Source: Lentihominibacter hominis (GTDB lineage: Bacteria > Bacillota > Clostridia > Peptostreptococcales > Anaerovoracaceae). From it: a stretch of 64,000 nucleotides of DNA. The translations under genes were made by a program, and so were the position numbers. Where the stretch lies: NCBI RefSeq assembly GCF_014385065.1, contig NZ_JACRTA010000001.1:1041972-1105971 (forward strand), read 5' to 3'. Shown one piece after another: positions 10,174 through 19,718 of this stretch (positions are counted from its first letter, which is position 1; every line of letters starts with the position of its first letter). The notes under the pieces are model-generated. The model saw nothing but the letters and a program-made list of their open reading frames with translations. It had not been told where the DNA came from and ran no database searches.

Positions 10174-10515
10174 ATGGGTTTCAAAATTGAGTCGGGCTTG
10201 CTGGATGCATGTGCTTTAGCGATCCTTAACGGCGGAGATACGTATGGGTATGAGATCACTCAGTCCATGAAGAAAGCGATAGTGGTCTCCGAATCTACCC
10301 TGTATCCGGTTCTTAGAAGACTGCAGAAAGAAAAATTCTGTAAGACATATGATAAACCATATCAGGGGAGAAACAGGCGATACTATTCAATAACCGAAGA
10401 AGGAAAAAAGAAACTACAGGAATATAAAGTACAATGGCTGGATTACAAAAATGCTATAGATACATTTTTGGATGATGAGCCAAAGAGGAAAGTTGGAGGA
10501 GGAGAAGATGACTAG
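10174..10515 (+). CDS. PadR-family transcriptional regulator
   Basis: A 113-residue winged-helix repressor. The PadR signature spans most of the protein: the recognition helix region SESTLYPVLRRLQKEKF, then the wing YQGRNRRYYSITEEGKKKL. It has a good ribosome binding site (AAAGGAGGGAAGT). The last 8 bases overlap the start of the DUF1700 gene. PadR, DUF1700 and DUF4097 genes commonly form an autoregulated operon in Firmicutes linked to envelope stress, and that arrangement is complete here. It probably represses its own promoter. Confidence 0.92.
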   Translation: MGFKIESGLLDACALAILNGGDTYGYEITQSMKKAIVVSESTLYPVLRRLQKEKFCKTYDKPYQGRNRRYYSITEEGKKKLQEYKVQWLDYKNAIDTFLDDEPKRKVGGGEDD

Positions 10516-11176
10516 GAAAGAATTTATAGAAAAACTAAGATCAGAAATATCAAAATTGCCTCAGGAAGAAATAGATGCTGCCATTGAGTATTATGAAGAG
10601 TACTTTGACGAGGCAGGAAAAGAAAATGAACAGGAAGTTCTTGAGCATCTGGGCAATCCTAAAAAAGTAGCGGGACAGATAAAATCTGAGTATGCGGTCA
10701 GATTGTTTGATGAAGATGATAAACCTACTGTTAAAAAAGGACTTTCTGCAGCGTGGTATGTAGTGATAGGAATATGTTCAGCGCCTGTTTCCATCCCTCT
10801 GGCTGTGGCGCTTGGGGCACTTGTCATAGCTATCTTTGTGGCTTTGATAGGATGCGTGGCAGCTGTTTTCGCAGCCATTATTGGTTGTTTCGTAGCTGCG
10901 GTAGCCTTTATCGTTTTCGGATTTATGGCAGTTCCGGTTGCTGTACCTACAGCATTGCTGTTTCTGGGAATAGGAATCGGTACATTGGGATTCATGGCGG
11001 CAATGGGAGTATTGCTTGCGATGGGAGTAAAAGCAGGAACCAGCGCTATGGTGAGCGCTGCCAGAAGACACAATGACAGAAGACGTATAAAGAAAATGGT
11101 AGATTTAAATGAACAAAAAAAATGGCGTTATAAAGATGAGATGACTGGTGAAGAAGGAGGCGGGAAAGATGAATAA
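10508..11176 (+). CDS. DUF1700 (HAAS-type) membrane protein
   Basis: The ATG at 10508 follows GGAGGAGAAG; an in-frame ATG at 10472 lies inside padR and is less likely. The N-terminal about 75 residues are the helical HAAS/DUF1700 domain (LPQEEIDAAIEYYEEYFDEAG, acidic and amphipathic). Several very hydrophobic Ala/Val/Gly-rich membrane segments (about 75-175) and a basic C-terminal tail follow. The biochemical function of the family is not established. It is thought to act with the PadR regulator and the DUF4097 protein in envelope-stress sensing. Start and stop overlap both neighbours, indicating coupled translation. Confidence 0.85.
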   Translation: MTRKEFIEKLRSEISKLPQEEIDAAIEYYEEYFDEAGKENEQEVLEHLGNPKKVAGQIKSEYAVRLFDEDDKPTVKKGLSAAWYVVIGICSAPVSIPLAVALGALVIAIFVALIGCVAAVFAAIIGCFVAAVAFIVFGFMAVPVAVPTALLFLGIGIGTLGFMAAMGVLLAMGVKAGTSAMVSAARRHNDRRRIKKMVDLNEQKKWRYKDEMTGEEGGGKDE

Positions 11177-12026
11177 AGGTCTTAAAAAATTTTTTATAAT
11201 ATGTGCTGCAGCTGTATGCATGGGCCTTATCCTATCTGTTGTGGGATACGTTACAGGGGGAATTCACTTTATGGATAAGCTCAGTGAGAAATATACATGG
11301 TTCAGAGGGGGAAATGTGGAAAGGACATATACAAGTCTGAAGGAAACAGACCAGTTTGACTCATTAAGCGTAAAAGGGGATATAGATGTGATGATCTGTA
11401 AAGGAGACATCTCTAAGACAAGAGTATCTTTTGACAAGAACTCCAATAATCCTATATTCAGAGTAGAAAATGGAGTTCTCACGGTTGATGCAGGAGAGAT
11501 GAAAGGCGGAGTTTTGATAGATCTGGGGACAGGAGACAGATCCCCTTATCTGGAGGTATATGTTCCGGAGGGAATAAATATAAAGAATATAGACATAGAT
11601 ACAGACTATGGCGATGTGGAGATAAGCGACATATCAGCAGGGACGGTAAGTATAAATGCAGATTCCGGGGATATAAGCATGGATAGAGTTTCATACGATA
11701 CGATGAATATAATATCTGATTACGGAGATATAGAAGGGCGTGTTCTTAAAAGCAAAGGTCTCTCTATCGAGGCGGATGCGGGCGATATAGATTTACAGGG
11801 TGAATTTTACGGTAACACAAATATTAAGTCTGATTACGGAGATACAGATATAGTTACAACACTGAAGGAAGAACTTTATACTCTCGATCTGTATACTGAT
11901 TTTGGAGATGTGGAAGCAGGTTCGCATAAATATGAGGATTTCGGTTATATCAATCAGGGAAACGGCGAGAATATTATAAAAGTTGTCAATGATTCAGGAG
12001 ACATCAATATAAGTTTCGGAAGATAA
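11169..12026 (+). CDS. DUF4097-family cell-envelope protein (putative beta-helix)
   Basis: Starts at the ATG at 11169, behind AGGAGGCGGG. An N-terminal membrane anchor (about residues 8-30) is followed by an extracytoplasmic domain. This domain has repeated short motifs with the pattern D-Y/S-G-D-I/V (TDYGDVEI, ADSGDISM, SDYGDIEG, ADAGDIDL, SDYGDTDI, TDFGDVEA). This is the typical DUF4097 repeat, predicted to build a beta-solenoid. The family is labelled a putative adhesin, but no activity has been shown. It is the last gene of the PadR operon and is followed by a strong terminator. Confidence 0.85.
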   Translation: MNKGLKKFFIICAAAVCMGLILSVVGYVTGGIHFMDKLSEKYTWFRGGNVERTYTSLKETDQFDSLSVKGDIDVMICKGDISKTRVSFDKNSNNPIFRVENGVLTVDAGEMKGGVLIDLGTGDRSPYLEVYVPEGINIKNIDIDTDYGDVEISDISAGTVSINADSGDISMDRVSYDTMNIISDYGDIEGRVLKSKGLSIEADAGDIDLQGEFYGNTNIKSDYGDTDIVTTLKEELYTLDLYTDFGDVEAGSHKYEDFGYINQGNGENIIKVVNDSGDINISFGR

Positions 12027-12054
12027 AGGGATATTTATATAAGGATAAATAATG

Positions 12055-12098
12055 AAAAAGAGCAGTCACGAGACAGAGTGAAGTGACCGCTCTTTTTT
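12055..12098. terminator. bidirectional terminator between DUF4097 and receiver-Hpt genes
   Basis: AAAAAGAGC-A-GTCAC pairs with GTGAC-C-GCTCTTTTTT. The A run on one side and T run on the other suit both converging genes. The stop codon of the minus-strand gene lies at its edge. Confidence 0.85.
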
Positions 12099-12912
12099 AT
12101 AGTTGCATCTGACATATGGACCTGATATCATCATTTATTGAAGTGAGAAGCTGAGATATTTTAAACATATTTGTCGGTGTATCTTCATCAGGGGTATCCT
12201 CTTTTTTCAATATATCTTCCAGAGCAATTATATGTTTATATAAAGCTGTGAGACCCAGCATACCGGAAAGCCCTTTTATAGAGTGGCAAAGTACAGCTGC
12301 ATCGGAACACTGCCTGTTTTCTATGAGCTCTGTAAGCCTTAAAGAGAGATCCGCGTTATTTGTTTTGAAGTTGTTGAAGTGTTTCATGAACAGTCTCGGA
12401 CTGTTTCCCATATTTTCTATAGCTGTGTGGATATCGCAGACTTCAGGATCAAGATTGGAAAAAGTTGCAGTGCCGTTGGATTTGATTTCAGGAAGCAGTG
12501 AACGGAGCAGTGCTAATTTTATATACGGTGATATGGTAGTGTAAAAAACAGATGAATTAAAAGGTTTAAAAAGAAGAAGTTCGAAAAGATCTTCGGCTTC
12601 TGCTACTTTTATTTTTTCTTCATCTTTACTTGCAGCAGTAACAGCGATCACGGGAGAAGTTACTCCCATTTTTCTCATTTTCCTTGTGGTCTCAAGTCCG
12701 TCCATACCGGGGAGGTTTATATCCATAAGAATCAGGGAATAATAATTACTTTCCACAGAACTGCACATTGTGATGGCTTCCATGCCATCAAAGGCATTCT
12801 CGCATTTAACTCCTATATCATTTAAAAATGTTTGTATTACTTCATGGTTGGCCGCTGTATCGTCAACGATCAACACTATGTCCCTTTCAGGCGATAATAT
12901 ATTATTTATCAT
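12097..12912 (-). CDS. orphan response regulator with receiver and Hpt domains
   Basis: 271 residues. The receiver domain (about 11-130) has acidic D17-D18, phospho-acceptor D64 in LILMDINLPGMDG, and K116 in FKPF. A C-terminal Hpt domain (about 160-265) carries phospho-histidine H210 in CHSIKGLSGMLG. No kinase or DNA-binding protein is adjacent, so it is an orphan phosphorelay intermediate, probably serving a hybrid kinase elsewhere. It is monocistronic, convergent with the PadR operon and divergent from the prepilin peptidase gene. Confidence 0.88.
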   Translation of the reverse strand: MINNILSPERDIVLIVDDTAANHEVIQTFLNDIGVKCENAFDGMEAITMCSSVESNYYSLILMDINLPGMDGLETTRKMRKMGVTSPVIAVTAASKDEEKIKVAEAEDLFELLLFKPFNSSVFYTTISPYIKLALLRSLLPEIKSNGTATFSNLDPEVCDIHTAIENMGNSPRLFMKHFNNFKTNNADLSLRLTELIENRQCSDAAVLCHSIKGLSGMLGLTALYKHIIALEDILKKEDTPDEDTPTNMFKISQLLTSINDDIRSICQMQL

Positions 12913-13090
12913 AATCGTTCTCCTTAATGTTCATCATTTGTGCCGTTAATGAGATTTTATAGGTAAAATAACGGTTTTGCTATACAAAACGTACGACGGC
13001 ATTCCCCATATTACGACAAAATATCCAAAATAATATTGTGGTTAAAAAAGGAAATTGATAGAATAAAGTAGATAAAGGGGGAATAAAGGT

Positions 13091-13777
13091 ATGATAATTA
13101 TTATTGTAAAAATAGTCGTAAGTTTGTTTTTAGGGACTCTTGCGGGATTCGCGGCAATATATATTTTCAATAAGATGCCGGCCAAGTGGTTGTGTGATTA
13201 CGGACATGCTCCTTCACAGGAGCTGAAAGACCCATATATACAGCGGGTAAAAGGTTTTCCATGGAGATGGATATATGCAGCTGGGTTTATTTGTCTTCTC
13301 ATAAGGCTCTCCTTTTTTGATGTGAGACTTGCTGCAGCAGGCCTTTTCGCGTGCTGGGCAATGCTCATAATAGGGCTGGCGGATTTAAAATATATGGTTA
13401 TTCCGGATCAATTTGTTATAATGCTGGCGTTGTCAGCATTCGGTTTTATCCCCTATCACAGTTCTGTTTGGCAGCCTCTTACCGGAGCGCTTATAGGCGG
13501 GGGCGTTATGCTTATGGTGGCTGTGCTGGGCGGAGCAGCTTTTAAAAAAGAGGTGATGGGGTTTGGGGATGTAAAGCTTTTCGCCTCTTTGGGGCTGGTT
13601 CTGGGGATTAAGGGGACTGTGTCGGTTCTCATAGCCTCATCGCTTTTCAGCGGTATTTTTGCAGCGGTCGGTCTGGCTTCGGGAAAATATCGCAAAGATG
13701 AAGTCAGGCCGTTGGGACCGTATATATGTGGATGCGGGATATTTTATATATTCGCAGTATGGCCTTTTTTATTATAA
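13091..13777 (+). CDS. A24-family prepilin peptidase, short form
   Basis: Polytopic membrane aspartyl protease of 228 residues. Candidate catalytic aspartates are in ADLKYMVIPDQ (D98 and D106; the IPD motif is typical) and in GFGDVKL (D160). It lacks the N-terminal methyltransferase domain and the CxxC zinc pairs of full-length type IV prepilin peptidases. It therefore resembles the short peptidases that process competence or Tad/archaellum-like prepilins. No pilin or assembly gene is in the window. The gene starts behind AAAGGGGG. It is followed, 84 bases on, by truA. Confidence 0.85.
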   Translation: MIIIIVKIVVSLFLGTLAGFAAIYIFNKMPAKWLCDYGHAPSQELKDPYIQRVKGFPWRWIYAAGFICLLIRLSFFDVRLAAAGLFACWAMLIIGLADLKYMVIPDQFVIMLALSAFGFIPYHSSVWQPLTGALIGGGVMLMVAVLGGAAFKKEVMGFGDVKLFASLGLVLGIKGTVSVLIASSLFSGIFAAVGLASGKYRKDEVRPLGPYICGCGIFYIFAVWPFLL

Positions 13778-13861
13778 TATCATGGTTTGACTCGTGTTTT
13801 TCGCAGAAATTCAATCAACCTCTATAAATTGAAAGAAAAATATTATATAATAAAATCTAAT

Positions 13862-14665
13862 ATGGAAAAAAACATTTTATTGACAATAGAATATGATGGC
13901 TCGGAATTTTCCGGATGGCAGAAACAACCGGATAGACCGACTGTGCAGGGATACCTTGAAAAAGTATTGTCGGACCTTCTCAAAAGAGAAATCGCACTCA
14001 GTGGGACAAGCAGAACGGATGCCGGTGTACATGCTCGCGGCCAGAAAGCGTCTTTCAGAACCGATATAAATATACCTACTGAAAGATTGGCTCTTGTGAT
14101 AAACAATATACTTTGCGGGCATGAAAAGGGGGCTTTTGCTCTGTCGCCGGTGAAAATCGTTTCAGCTGAGGAAAGGCCGCTTGATTTTCATGCGAGATTT
14201 GATTCAAAGGGAAAGAAATATATTTACAGAATAAGAAATTCCAAAGAAACAGATATTTTTATGAGAAATTATATGTATCATGTGGCCGCACCTTTGGATA
14301 TGGATGCCATGAAAACGGCTGCCGGCTATATAGTAGGTACTCATGATTTCAAATCTTTTGAAGCATCAGGCGGGACACCCAGGGAGACTACTGTCAGAAC
14401 CATTTTTGATATCGATATAAAAGAAAACATATACCGAATAGATAATGTTAATGATGGAGATATAGGAAGAGATATAGAGCTTCATGTAAGCGGAGACGGC
14501 TTTCTGTATAATATGGTCAGAATAATCACAGGAACTTTAGTGGATATAGGAACCGGCAGGATTCCTCTCTATGACATGAAAAAAATATTAGAAGCAAAGA
14601 ACAGGAGTAAGGCAGGCCATACGGCTCCTCCTTACGGGCTTTATCTGGCAGAGGTTTATTATTGA
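13862..14665 (+). CDS. truA: tRNA pseudouridine(38-40) synthase
   Basis: Converts U38-U40 of the tRNA anticodon arm to pseudouridine. The ATG at 13862 gives the normal N-terminus ([20 protein letters not shown]). Upstream in-frame codons add 25 atypical residues. Catalytic aspartate D53 lies in [15 protein letters not shown]. The C-terminal signature [19 protein letters not shown] is present. No good Shine-Dalgarno precedes the start. A TATAAT at 13846-13851 sits so close that any transcript from it would be nearly leaderless, though the -35 is poor. The stop is 29 bases before the next gene. Confidence 0.94.
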   Translation: MEKNILLTIEYDGSEFSGWQKQPDRPTVQGYLEKVLSDLLKREIALSGTSRTDAGVHARGQKASFRTDINIPTERLALVINNILCGHEKGAFALSPVKIVSAEERPLDFHARFDSKGKKYIYRIRNSKETDIFMRNYMYHVAAPLDMDAMKTAAGYIVGTHDFKSFEASGGTPRETTVRTIFDIDIKENIYRIDNVNDGDIGRDIELHVSGDGFLYNMVRIITGTLVDIGTGRIPLYDMKKILEAKNRSKAGHTAPPYGLYLAEVYY

Positions 14666-14694
14666 AACTTTCGTTATATTACAAGGAGAATATT

Positions 14695-15153
14695 ATGGAC
14701 AACAGACCCAGCTGGGATGAATATTTTATGGATATGGCGGTTTTAACCGCAAAACGCTCTACTTGTCTTAGGAGACATGTAGGCGCTGTAATAGTAAAGG
14801 ATAAACATATAGTTGCTACAGGATATAACGGAGCGCCCAGGGGGCTTGAACACTGCGGCGACCGTGAAGGAGGGTGTTTGAGACAGCAGCTGGGTATACC
14901 GTCGGGAGAGAAGCATGAGCTGTGCAGAGCCCTGCATGCAGAACAGAATGCTATAATACAGGCTGCCACATTAGGTCAGAGTATAGAAGGGGCTTCTATT
15001 TACATAACACATCAGCCTTGCGTCATATGTGCTAAAATGATAATAAATGCGGGAATAAGCAGAATAGTAGTAAAGGAAGGTTATCCGGATCAGTTGTCTG
15101 TGGATATACTTAAGGAAGCCGGATTGAAAATAGTAATGTTAGGAGAGATTTAG
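14695..15153 (+). CDS. dCMP deaminase family protein (ComEB-like)
   Basis: Zinc-dependent cytidine/deoxycytidylate deaminase fold, 152 residues from the ATG at 14695 behind AAGGAGAA. Zinc and catalytic residues are H81-A-E83 (HAEQNAI) and PCVICAKM. An insert with additional Cys and His ([10 protein letters not shown]) matches the second zinc site of ComEB-type dCMP deaminases. It probably makes dUMP for thymidylate synthesis. Its stop overlaps the GTG start of the following transferase gene (TAGTG). Confidence 0.9.
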   Translation: MDNRPSWDEYFMDMAVLTAKRSTCLRRHVGAVIVKDKHIVATGYNGAPRGLEHCGDREGGCLRQQLGIPSGEKHELCRALHAEQNAIIQAATLGQSIEGASIYITHQPCVICAKMIINAGISRIVVKEGYPDQLSVDILKEAGLKIVMLGEI

Positions 15154-16241
15154 TGACAGCGACCAGTATAGAATTATGGGGCCCGTTTGCGGTGGCTTTG
15201 ATAGTGACAGCGGCGGCGACTCCTTTAGCTATTTGGACGGCTCCGAAAATAGGAGCCATGGATATTCCCAGAGATGAAAGAAGGGTACATAAAAAACCCA
15301 TGCCCAGATTTGGAGGTACAGCCATATATATAGGCATTATGGTTGCTCTTGCTGTCTTTGCTTCGGATCATAAAGATATTCTGAGTATAATGGTGGGATG
15401 TACGCTGATATACTTTCTGGGGCTTATAGATGATCTTAAAGATCTCAGTCCCCTCATAAAATTGGGCGGACAAGTAGTATGCGCAGCAGTTATCTATATC
15501 ATGGGAATACGTATAGAATTTATAACTAATTATTTCGGACCCGGGAATATGATGTTCGGAGATGCTGCGTGTTGTATAGTAACGATAATATGGCTAGTAG
15601 CCATAACAAATGCAGTTAATCTGATAGATGGTCTTGATGGTCTTGCAGCTGGTATATCAGCTATTTCTGCATTGTGTATAGGATATGTTTCATATATACA
15701 TGGGCAGTATATACCTACACTGGCAATGATGGTTATAGCAGGGGCAGCTCTTGGATTTCTTCCTTATAATTTCCATCCGGCTAAGATATTCATGGGAGAC
15801 AGTGGATCGGAGCTGTTAGGTTTTTCTATAGCAGCGGTATCTATACTGGGAACAGCCAAAAGTGCTACGATAGTAGTTGTGATAATTCCGGCTCTTGTGT
15901 TGGGGCTTCCTATTTTTGATACTCTGATGGCTATAGTAAGAAGAGTGGCGAAGCATCAGTCTATAGGGACTGCTGACAGGGAGCATCTTCATCACAGGAT
16001 AATGAAAGCGGGATTTGGACAGAGACGTTCTGTTATGATATTGTATTGCATAAGCGGGATCATGGGTATCGTTGCTGTTTTGTACAGCAGAGGTTTGGTA
16101 ATAGAATATCTGGGACTTATTGCGGTGGCTATTATGTTGATATATGTTCTGCTGTCGGATACAGGAAACAGAAATATAAGTCTGAAAGCTGATAAGATAA
16201 CAAAGGAGAAAAGAGAAGAAGAAAGCGGGAAAATCAAATGA
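15153..16241 (+). CDS. undecaprenyl-phosphate sugar-1-phosphate transferase (WecA/TagO family)
   Basis: Polytopic membrane enzyme of the MraY/WecA/TagO superfamily, 362 residues with about 11 membrane segments. It transfers an N-acetylhexosamine-1-phosphate from a UDP-sugar to undecaprenyl phosphate and so starts wall teichoic acid or other polymer synthesis. Signature loops are LIDDLKDL (metal-binding Asp pair), NAVNLIDGLDGLAAGI, FMGDSGSELLGF and the HLHHRI loop. The last two features favour WecA/TagO over MraY. The GTG start overlaps the deaminase stop. The 3' end overlaps the MATE gene by 4 bases. Confidence 0.92.
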   Translation: MTATSIELWGPFAVALIVTAAATPLAIWTAPKIGAMDIPRDERRVHKKPMPRFGGTAIYIGIMVALAVFASDHKDILSIMVGCTLIYFLGLIDDLKDLSPLIKLGGQVVCAAVIYIMGIRIEFITNYFGPGNMMFGDAACCIVTIIWLVAITNAVNLIDGLDGLAAGISAISALCIGYVSYIHGQYIPTLAMMVIAGAALGFLPYNFHPAKIFMGDSGSELLGFSIAAVSILGTAKSATIVVVIIPALVLGLPIFDTLMAIVRRVAKHQSIGTADREHLHHRIMKAGFGQRRSVMILYCISGIMGIVAVLYSRGLVIEYLGLIAVAIMLIYVLLSDTGNRNISLKADKITKEKREEESGKIK

Positions 16242-17617
16242 TTAAGACGGAATGTCTAAATACCCTCAATAACAGAGAACTTCTGGGAATGATGACAAAA
16301 GTGGCTCTGCCTATAGCGCTGCAGAGCCTTATTGGTTCAAGTCTGAGTTTTATAGATAATCTTATGGTGGGAAGCCTTGGGGAAGTGGAGCTTAACGCTG
16401 TAGGAGTATCAGTACAGATTTTTTTTATATACTGGATGCTCCTTTATGGTTTTGCCGGAGGATCGGCAACTTTCATATCTCAGTTTTTCGGTGTCAGGGA
16501 TTTTAAAAATATAAGAAAGACAACAGGCTTTGCCTTAACTGTGGCATTTGGCATAGGTCTGCTGTTTTTTATTGCGGGAATTGCTTTTCCCGAATACATA
16601 CTGCGCATATTCACAAAATATCCTGAAGTAATAGAGGCAGGAGTAGGTTATGTGAGAATAGGCTCCTTCACATTCCTTATGCTTGCTGTGACCCAGCCCT
16701 TTACTGTGGCGCTTAGAGCGACACAGCAGTCTGTGCTGCCTCTTATAGCAAGTGTCATAGCCTTGGCTACGAATACGTTTCTTAACTGGGTATTTATATT
16801 TGGGAAACTGGGGATGCCTGCTTTGGGCGTAGAAGGTGCTGCGCTGGCTACTGCTATAGCAAGACTTTTTGAAATGCTGATAATATTATTTGAAGTTTTC
16901 GTGTTGAAAAATAAAATCGCTGGACGTTTCAGGGAATTCTTCGGATATAGCAGAGAAATTGCTTTTAAAATTGTAAAAAATGCGCTGCCAACTACGACTA
17001 ATGAAACTCTGTGGGGCATAGGGACATCTCTTTATATCGCAGCTTTTTCCAGAATAGGAATTGCAGAAGGGGCAGCTATTCAGGCGTGTAATACTATAAA
17101 TAATATGTTTGCTATGGCTGCATTCAGCATAGGCGATGCTATATTGATTTTGGTAGGTCAGAAACTGGGAGAAGGGAAAACAGAGCTTGCGTATAATATG
17201 TCTAAAAAGATGGTCAAAATGGGACTTGTTATCGGAATATTGTTCGGAGTTGGTGTAATTATGGCTGGTGAGCCGTTGCTCAGCTTATTTAAGTTTTCTG
17301 AGGAAGGCGCTGATTATGCTCTGAAAATTCTTATTATATACGGAGCCACTATGTGGCTTACTGTATATAATGCTATGCATGTAACCGGAACGCTCAGATG
17401 TGGAGGAGATACAAAATTCGCAATGATAACGGAAACTTCTACTGTCTGGCTCATAGGAGTGCCTATGGCTTTTATAACATCTCTTTATTTTCAGTTCCCT
17501 ATATATCTTGCGGTGTTGGCTGTTAAAATGGAGGAAGTGGTAAAAGGTATATTTCTTACAAAACGATATTTCAGCAGAAAATGGCTTAAGAATGTAATAA
17601 ATGAGATTGACGATTGA
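16238..17617 (+). CDS. MATE-family efflux transporter (first copy)
   Basis: 459-residue protein with 12 predicted membrane segments in two homologous halves, the MATE fold. Family members export drugs or metabolites in exchange for Na+ or H+. The N-terminal region has ALQSLIGSSLSFIDNLMVG, where MATE proteins have a conserved membrane-1 motif. It is translationally coupled to the glycosyltransferase gene by an ATGA overlap, which hints at a lipid-linked or envelope substrate, though that is only positional. A weak alternative is the related flippase families. The substrate is unknown. Confidence 0.88.
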   Translation: MIKTECLNTLNNRELLGMMTKVALPIALQSLIGSSLSFIDNLMVGSLGEVELNAVGVSVQIFFIYWMLLYGFAGGSATFISQFFGVRDFKNIRKTTGFALTVAFGIGLLFFIAGIAFPEYILRIFTKYPEVIEAGVGYVRIGSFTFLMLAVTQPFTVALRATQQSVLPLIASVIALATNTFLNWVFIFGKLGMPALGVEGAALATAIARLFEMLIILFEVFVLKNKIAGRFREFFGYSREIAFKIVKNALPTTTNETLWGIGTSLYIAAFSRIGIAEGAAIQACNTINNMFAMAAFSIGDAILILVGQKLGEGKTELAYNMSKKMVKMGLVIGILFGVGVIMAGEPLLSLFKFSEEGADYALKILIIYGATMWLTVYNAMHVTGTLRCGGDTKFAMITETSTVWLIGVPMAFITSLYFQFPIYLAVLAVKMEEVVKGIFLTKRYFSRKWLKNVINEIDD

Positions 17618-17743
17618 CGATATGTCAAAAATATGACAAAAAAGTTTAGGAATTTTATCTGTTTTTTAAGTTACAAAAATTGTAAAAACGCTGTATGCGT
17701 TGAAAAAACTGGATTGTTAATTAAAAAATTATTCAAAAATGGT

Positions 17744-17772
17744 TTCACAATTCCAGCAAATTGGTGTATAAT
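17744..17772 (+). promoter_or_regulatory. promoter of the ATP synthase operon
   Basis: TTCACA at 17744-17749 and TATAAT at 17767-17772, spacing 17, in a 185-base AT-rich gap after the MATE gene. Transcription would start near 17779, about 24 bases before atpI. Confidence 0.75.
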
Positions 17773-17802
17773 TTAAAGTCATAAGAGAGGAGATGAGATG
17801 GG

Positions 17803-18120
17803 TTGACTTATGTTATAGGCGCTATTGCAGGGCTGATATTGGGAGGAGCAGTAGGTTACCTTAAGAATCTTTTTCTTTGGCAGCGGTATCTGCAGGAAAG
17901 TGAGAAAAAAACTGCGGAGGAGGAAAAGGTGGGAGGCCTTTATGCGCGAGCACTCATCAGTTATGCAGTAAATATACTGACATTGCTTTTGGCCTTTGTT
18001 GTAAGGAATATTGTTCCTTTTGATGAGGCTGCTTTTTTGATAGGAACAGCTATCGCTTTAGTGGTGATGAATAAAATACTTGCTGCAGGACAGAAAAAAA
18101 CGATGGAAAAGGAGGCTTGA
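17803..18120 (+). CDS. atpI: ATP synthase subunit I (AtpI-like)
   Basis: Small membrane protein of 105 residues, starting at TTG behind GAGAGGAGATGAG. It has one N-terminal Gly-rich membrane segment, a charged stretch, then two or three further hydrophobic segments. Position at the head of the operon and composition match the I subunit, which in Na+ ATP synthases assists c-ring assembly. An ATG at 17798 opens only a two-codon frame (ATG GGT TGA) that overlaps the TTG and is probably irrelevant. The stop overlaps the atpB start (TGATG). Confidence 0.75.
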   Translation: MTYVIGAIAGLILGGAVGYLKNLFLWQRYLQESEKKTAEEEKVGGLYARALISYAVNILTLLLAFVVRNIVPFDEAAFLIGTAIALVVMNKILAAGQKKTMEKEA

Positions 18121-18797
18121 TGTCGATGATAGAGGCGTTGAATTCTATAGGGATATCAAATGGCATGATAACAAGTGCGGTCATTACTGTACTGCTTTGT
18201 GTGATTTCTGTTATAGCCGGCAGGAGGCTTCAGACCATACCGTCGGGTTTTCAGAATTTTGCTGAATGGGCTATAGAAGGGTTGTTTGGATTTTTTGAGG
18301 GAATCATGGGAAGCAAAGCCTGCAGACGTTATTTTCCATTGGTAGCAACACTGTTTATATATATTCTGCTTGCCAATTACTCGGGACTTCTTCCCGGATC
18401 AGGGCACATCAAAGGGCTGGCAGCTCCTACAGGATCGATAAACTGTACTATGGCAATGGCAATAATCGTATTTGTGGCTATACAGATTATAGGAATAAGA
18501 GAACATCATGGACTCAGATATTATAAACATTTGCTCAAGCCTTTTGCATTTTTGCTTCCGTTGATGGCTTTGGAAGAGATTGTAAGACCTGTATCTCTTA
18601 CTTTGAGGCTTTATGGAAATATTTTTGGCGAGGAGACTGTTACAGAATCGTTCTTTGATCTGGTACCAATAGGCCTGCCTGTAGTGATGCAGATGCTTAG
18701 CGTGCTGATGGGATTGGTGCAAGCACTGGTATTTTCGCTTCTTACGGCCATATATATAAAAGAAGCGCTTCCGGAGGATGAGGAAGAACATTTATAG
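18120..18797 (+). CDS. atpB: ATP synthase F0 subunit a
   Basis: Ion-channel stator subunit of F0, 225 residues. The essential arginine is R163 in LRLYGNIFGEE, matching the R210 region of E. coli subunit a. The ATG at 18120 overlaps the atpI stop; an ATG two codons later has slightly better spacing from AAGGAGG. It carries about five to six membrane segments. With the c subunit it forms the ion path, here probably for Na+. It is followed by the only long gap inside the operon (about 150 bases), which precedes atpE. Confidence 0.95.
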   Translation: MSMIEALNSIGISNGMITSAVITVLLCVISVIAGRRLQTIPSGFQNFAEWAIEGLFGFFEGIMGSKACRRYFPLVATLFIYILLANYSGLLPGSGHIKGLAAPTGSINCTMAMAIIVFVAIQIIGIREHHGLRYYKHLLKPFAFLLPLMALEEIVRPVSLTLRLYGNIFGEETVTESFFDLVPIGLPVVMQMLSVLMGLVQALVFSLLTAIYIKEALPEDEEEHL

Positions 18798-19171
<374 letters not shown>

Positions 19172-19211
19172 AAACAAGATCAGAGATCTGTAATGGAAGG
19201 AAGGCATAATT

Positions 19212-19718
19212 ATGGTTGAAGCATTAGGAATCAGCTTAAAGGAATTTATATTTTATTTAATTAACTTCCTGATCTTAGTGGGGATATTGACCAAGTTTCT
19301 GTATAGGCCTTTTCTGGATATGCTTGCTAAAAGAAAGCAGTCTATAAAGGATGCGCTTGATAACGCAGAACTTACCAACAGAAGAGCCGATGAAAAGATG
19401 GAAAACTATGACAGACGCATAGCTAAAGTAGAAGAGGAAGGGCGCGAGATAATAAGAAATGCTAAGATGAAAGCTGACGCTCAGGCCAGAGATATTATAG
19501 ATGAGGCAAATAAACAGGCAGCTGATATGATCGCCAAAGCAGAAACGGCCATTCAGAAAGAAAAGGAAAAGGCCATGGTAGATATGAAACATGAAATCGC
19601 AGCACTTGCTATTCTCGCCGCTGAAAAAATCGTAGAGCATGAAATACAGAAAGTAGGACAAGAAGCTGTAGTTGATGAGATCATAAGACAGGCAAGGAGT
19701 ACGGGATGGAAGAACTGA
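19212..19718 (+). CDS. atpF: ATP synthase F0 subunit b
   Basis: Peripheral stalk subunit, 168 residues. An N-terminal membrane helix (about 9-27) is followed by a long charged coiled coil that links F0 to F1. The start follows GGAAGGCATAATT. The 3' end overlaps atpH by 13 bases, giving coupled b and delta synthesis. The hydrophobic segment LINFLILVGILTKFLYRPFLDML and the following RxxxIxxxL heptads are typical of the family. There is no second b-type gene. Confidence 0.93.
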   Translation: MVEALGISLKEFIFYLINFLILVGILTKFLYRPFLDMLAKRKQSIKDALDNAELTNRRADEKMENYDRRIAKVEEEGREIIRNAKMKADAQARDIIDEANKQAADMIAKAETAIQKEKEKAMVDMKHEIAALAILAAEKIVEHEIQKVGQEAVVDEIIRQARSTGWKN

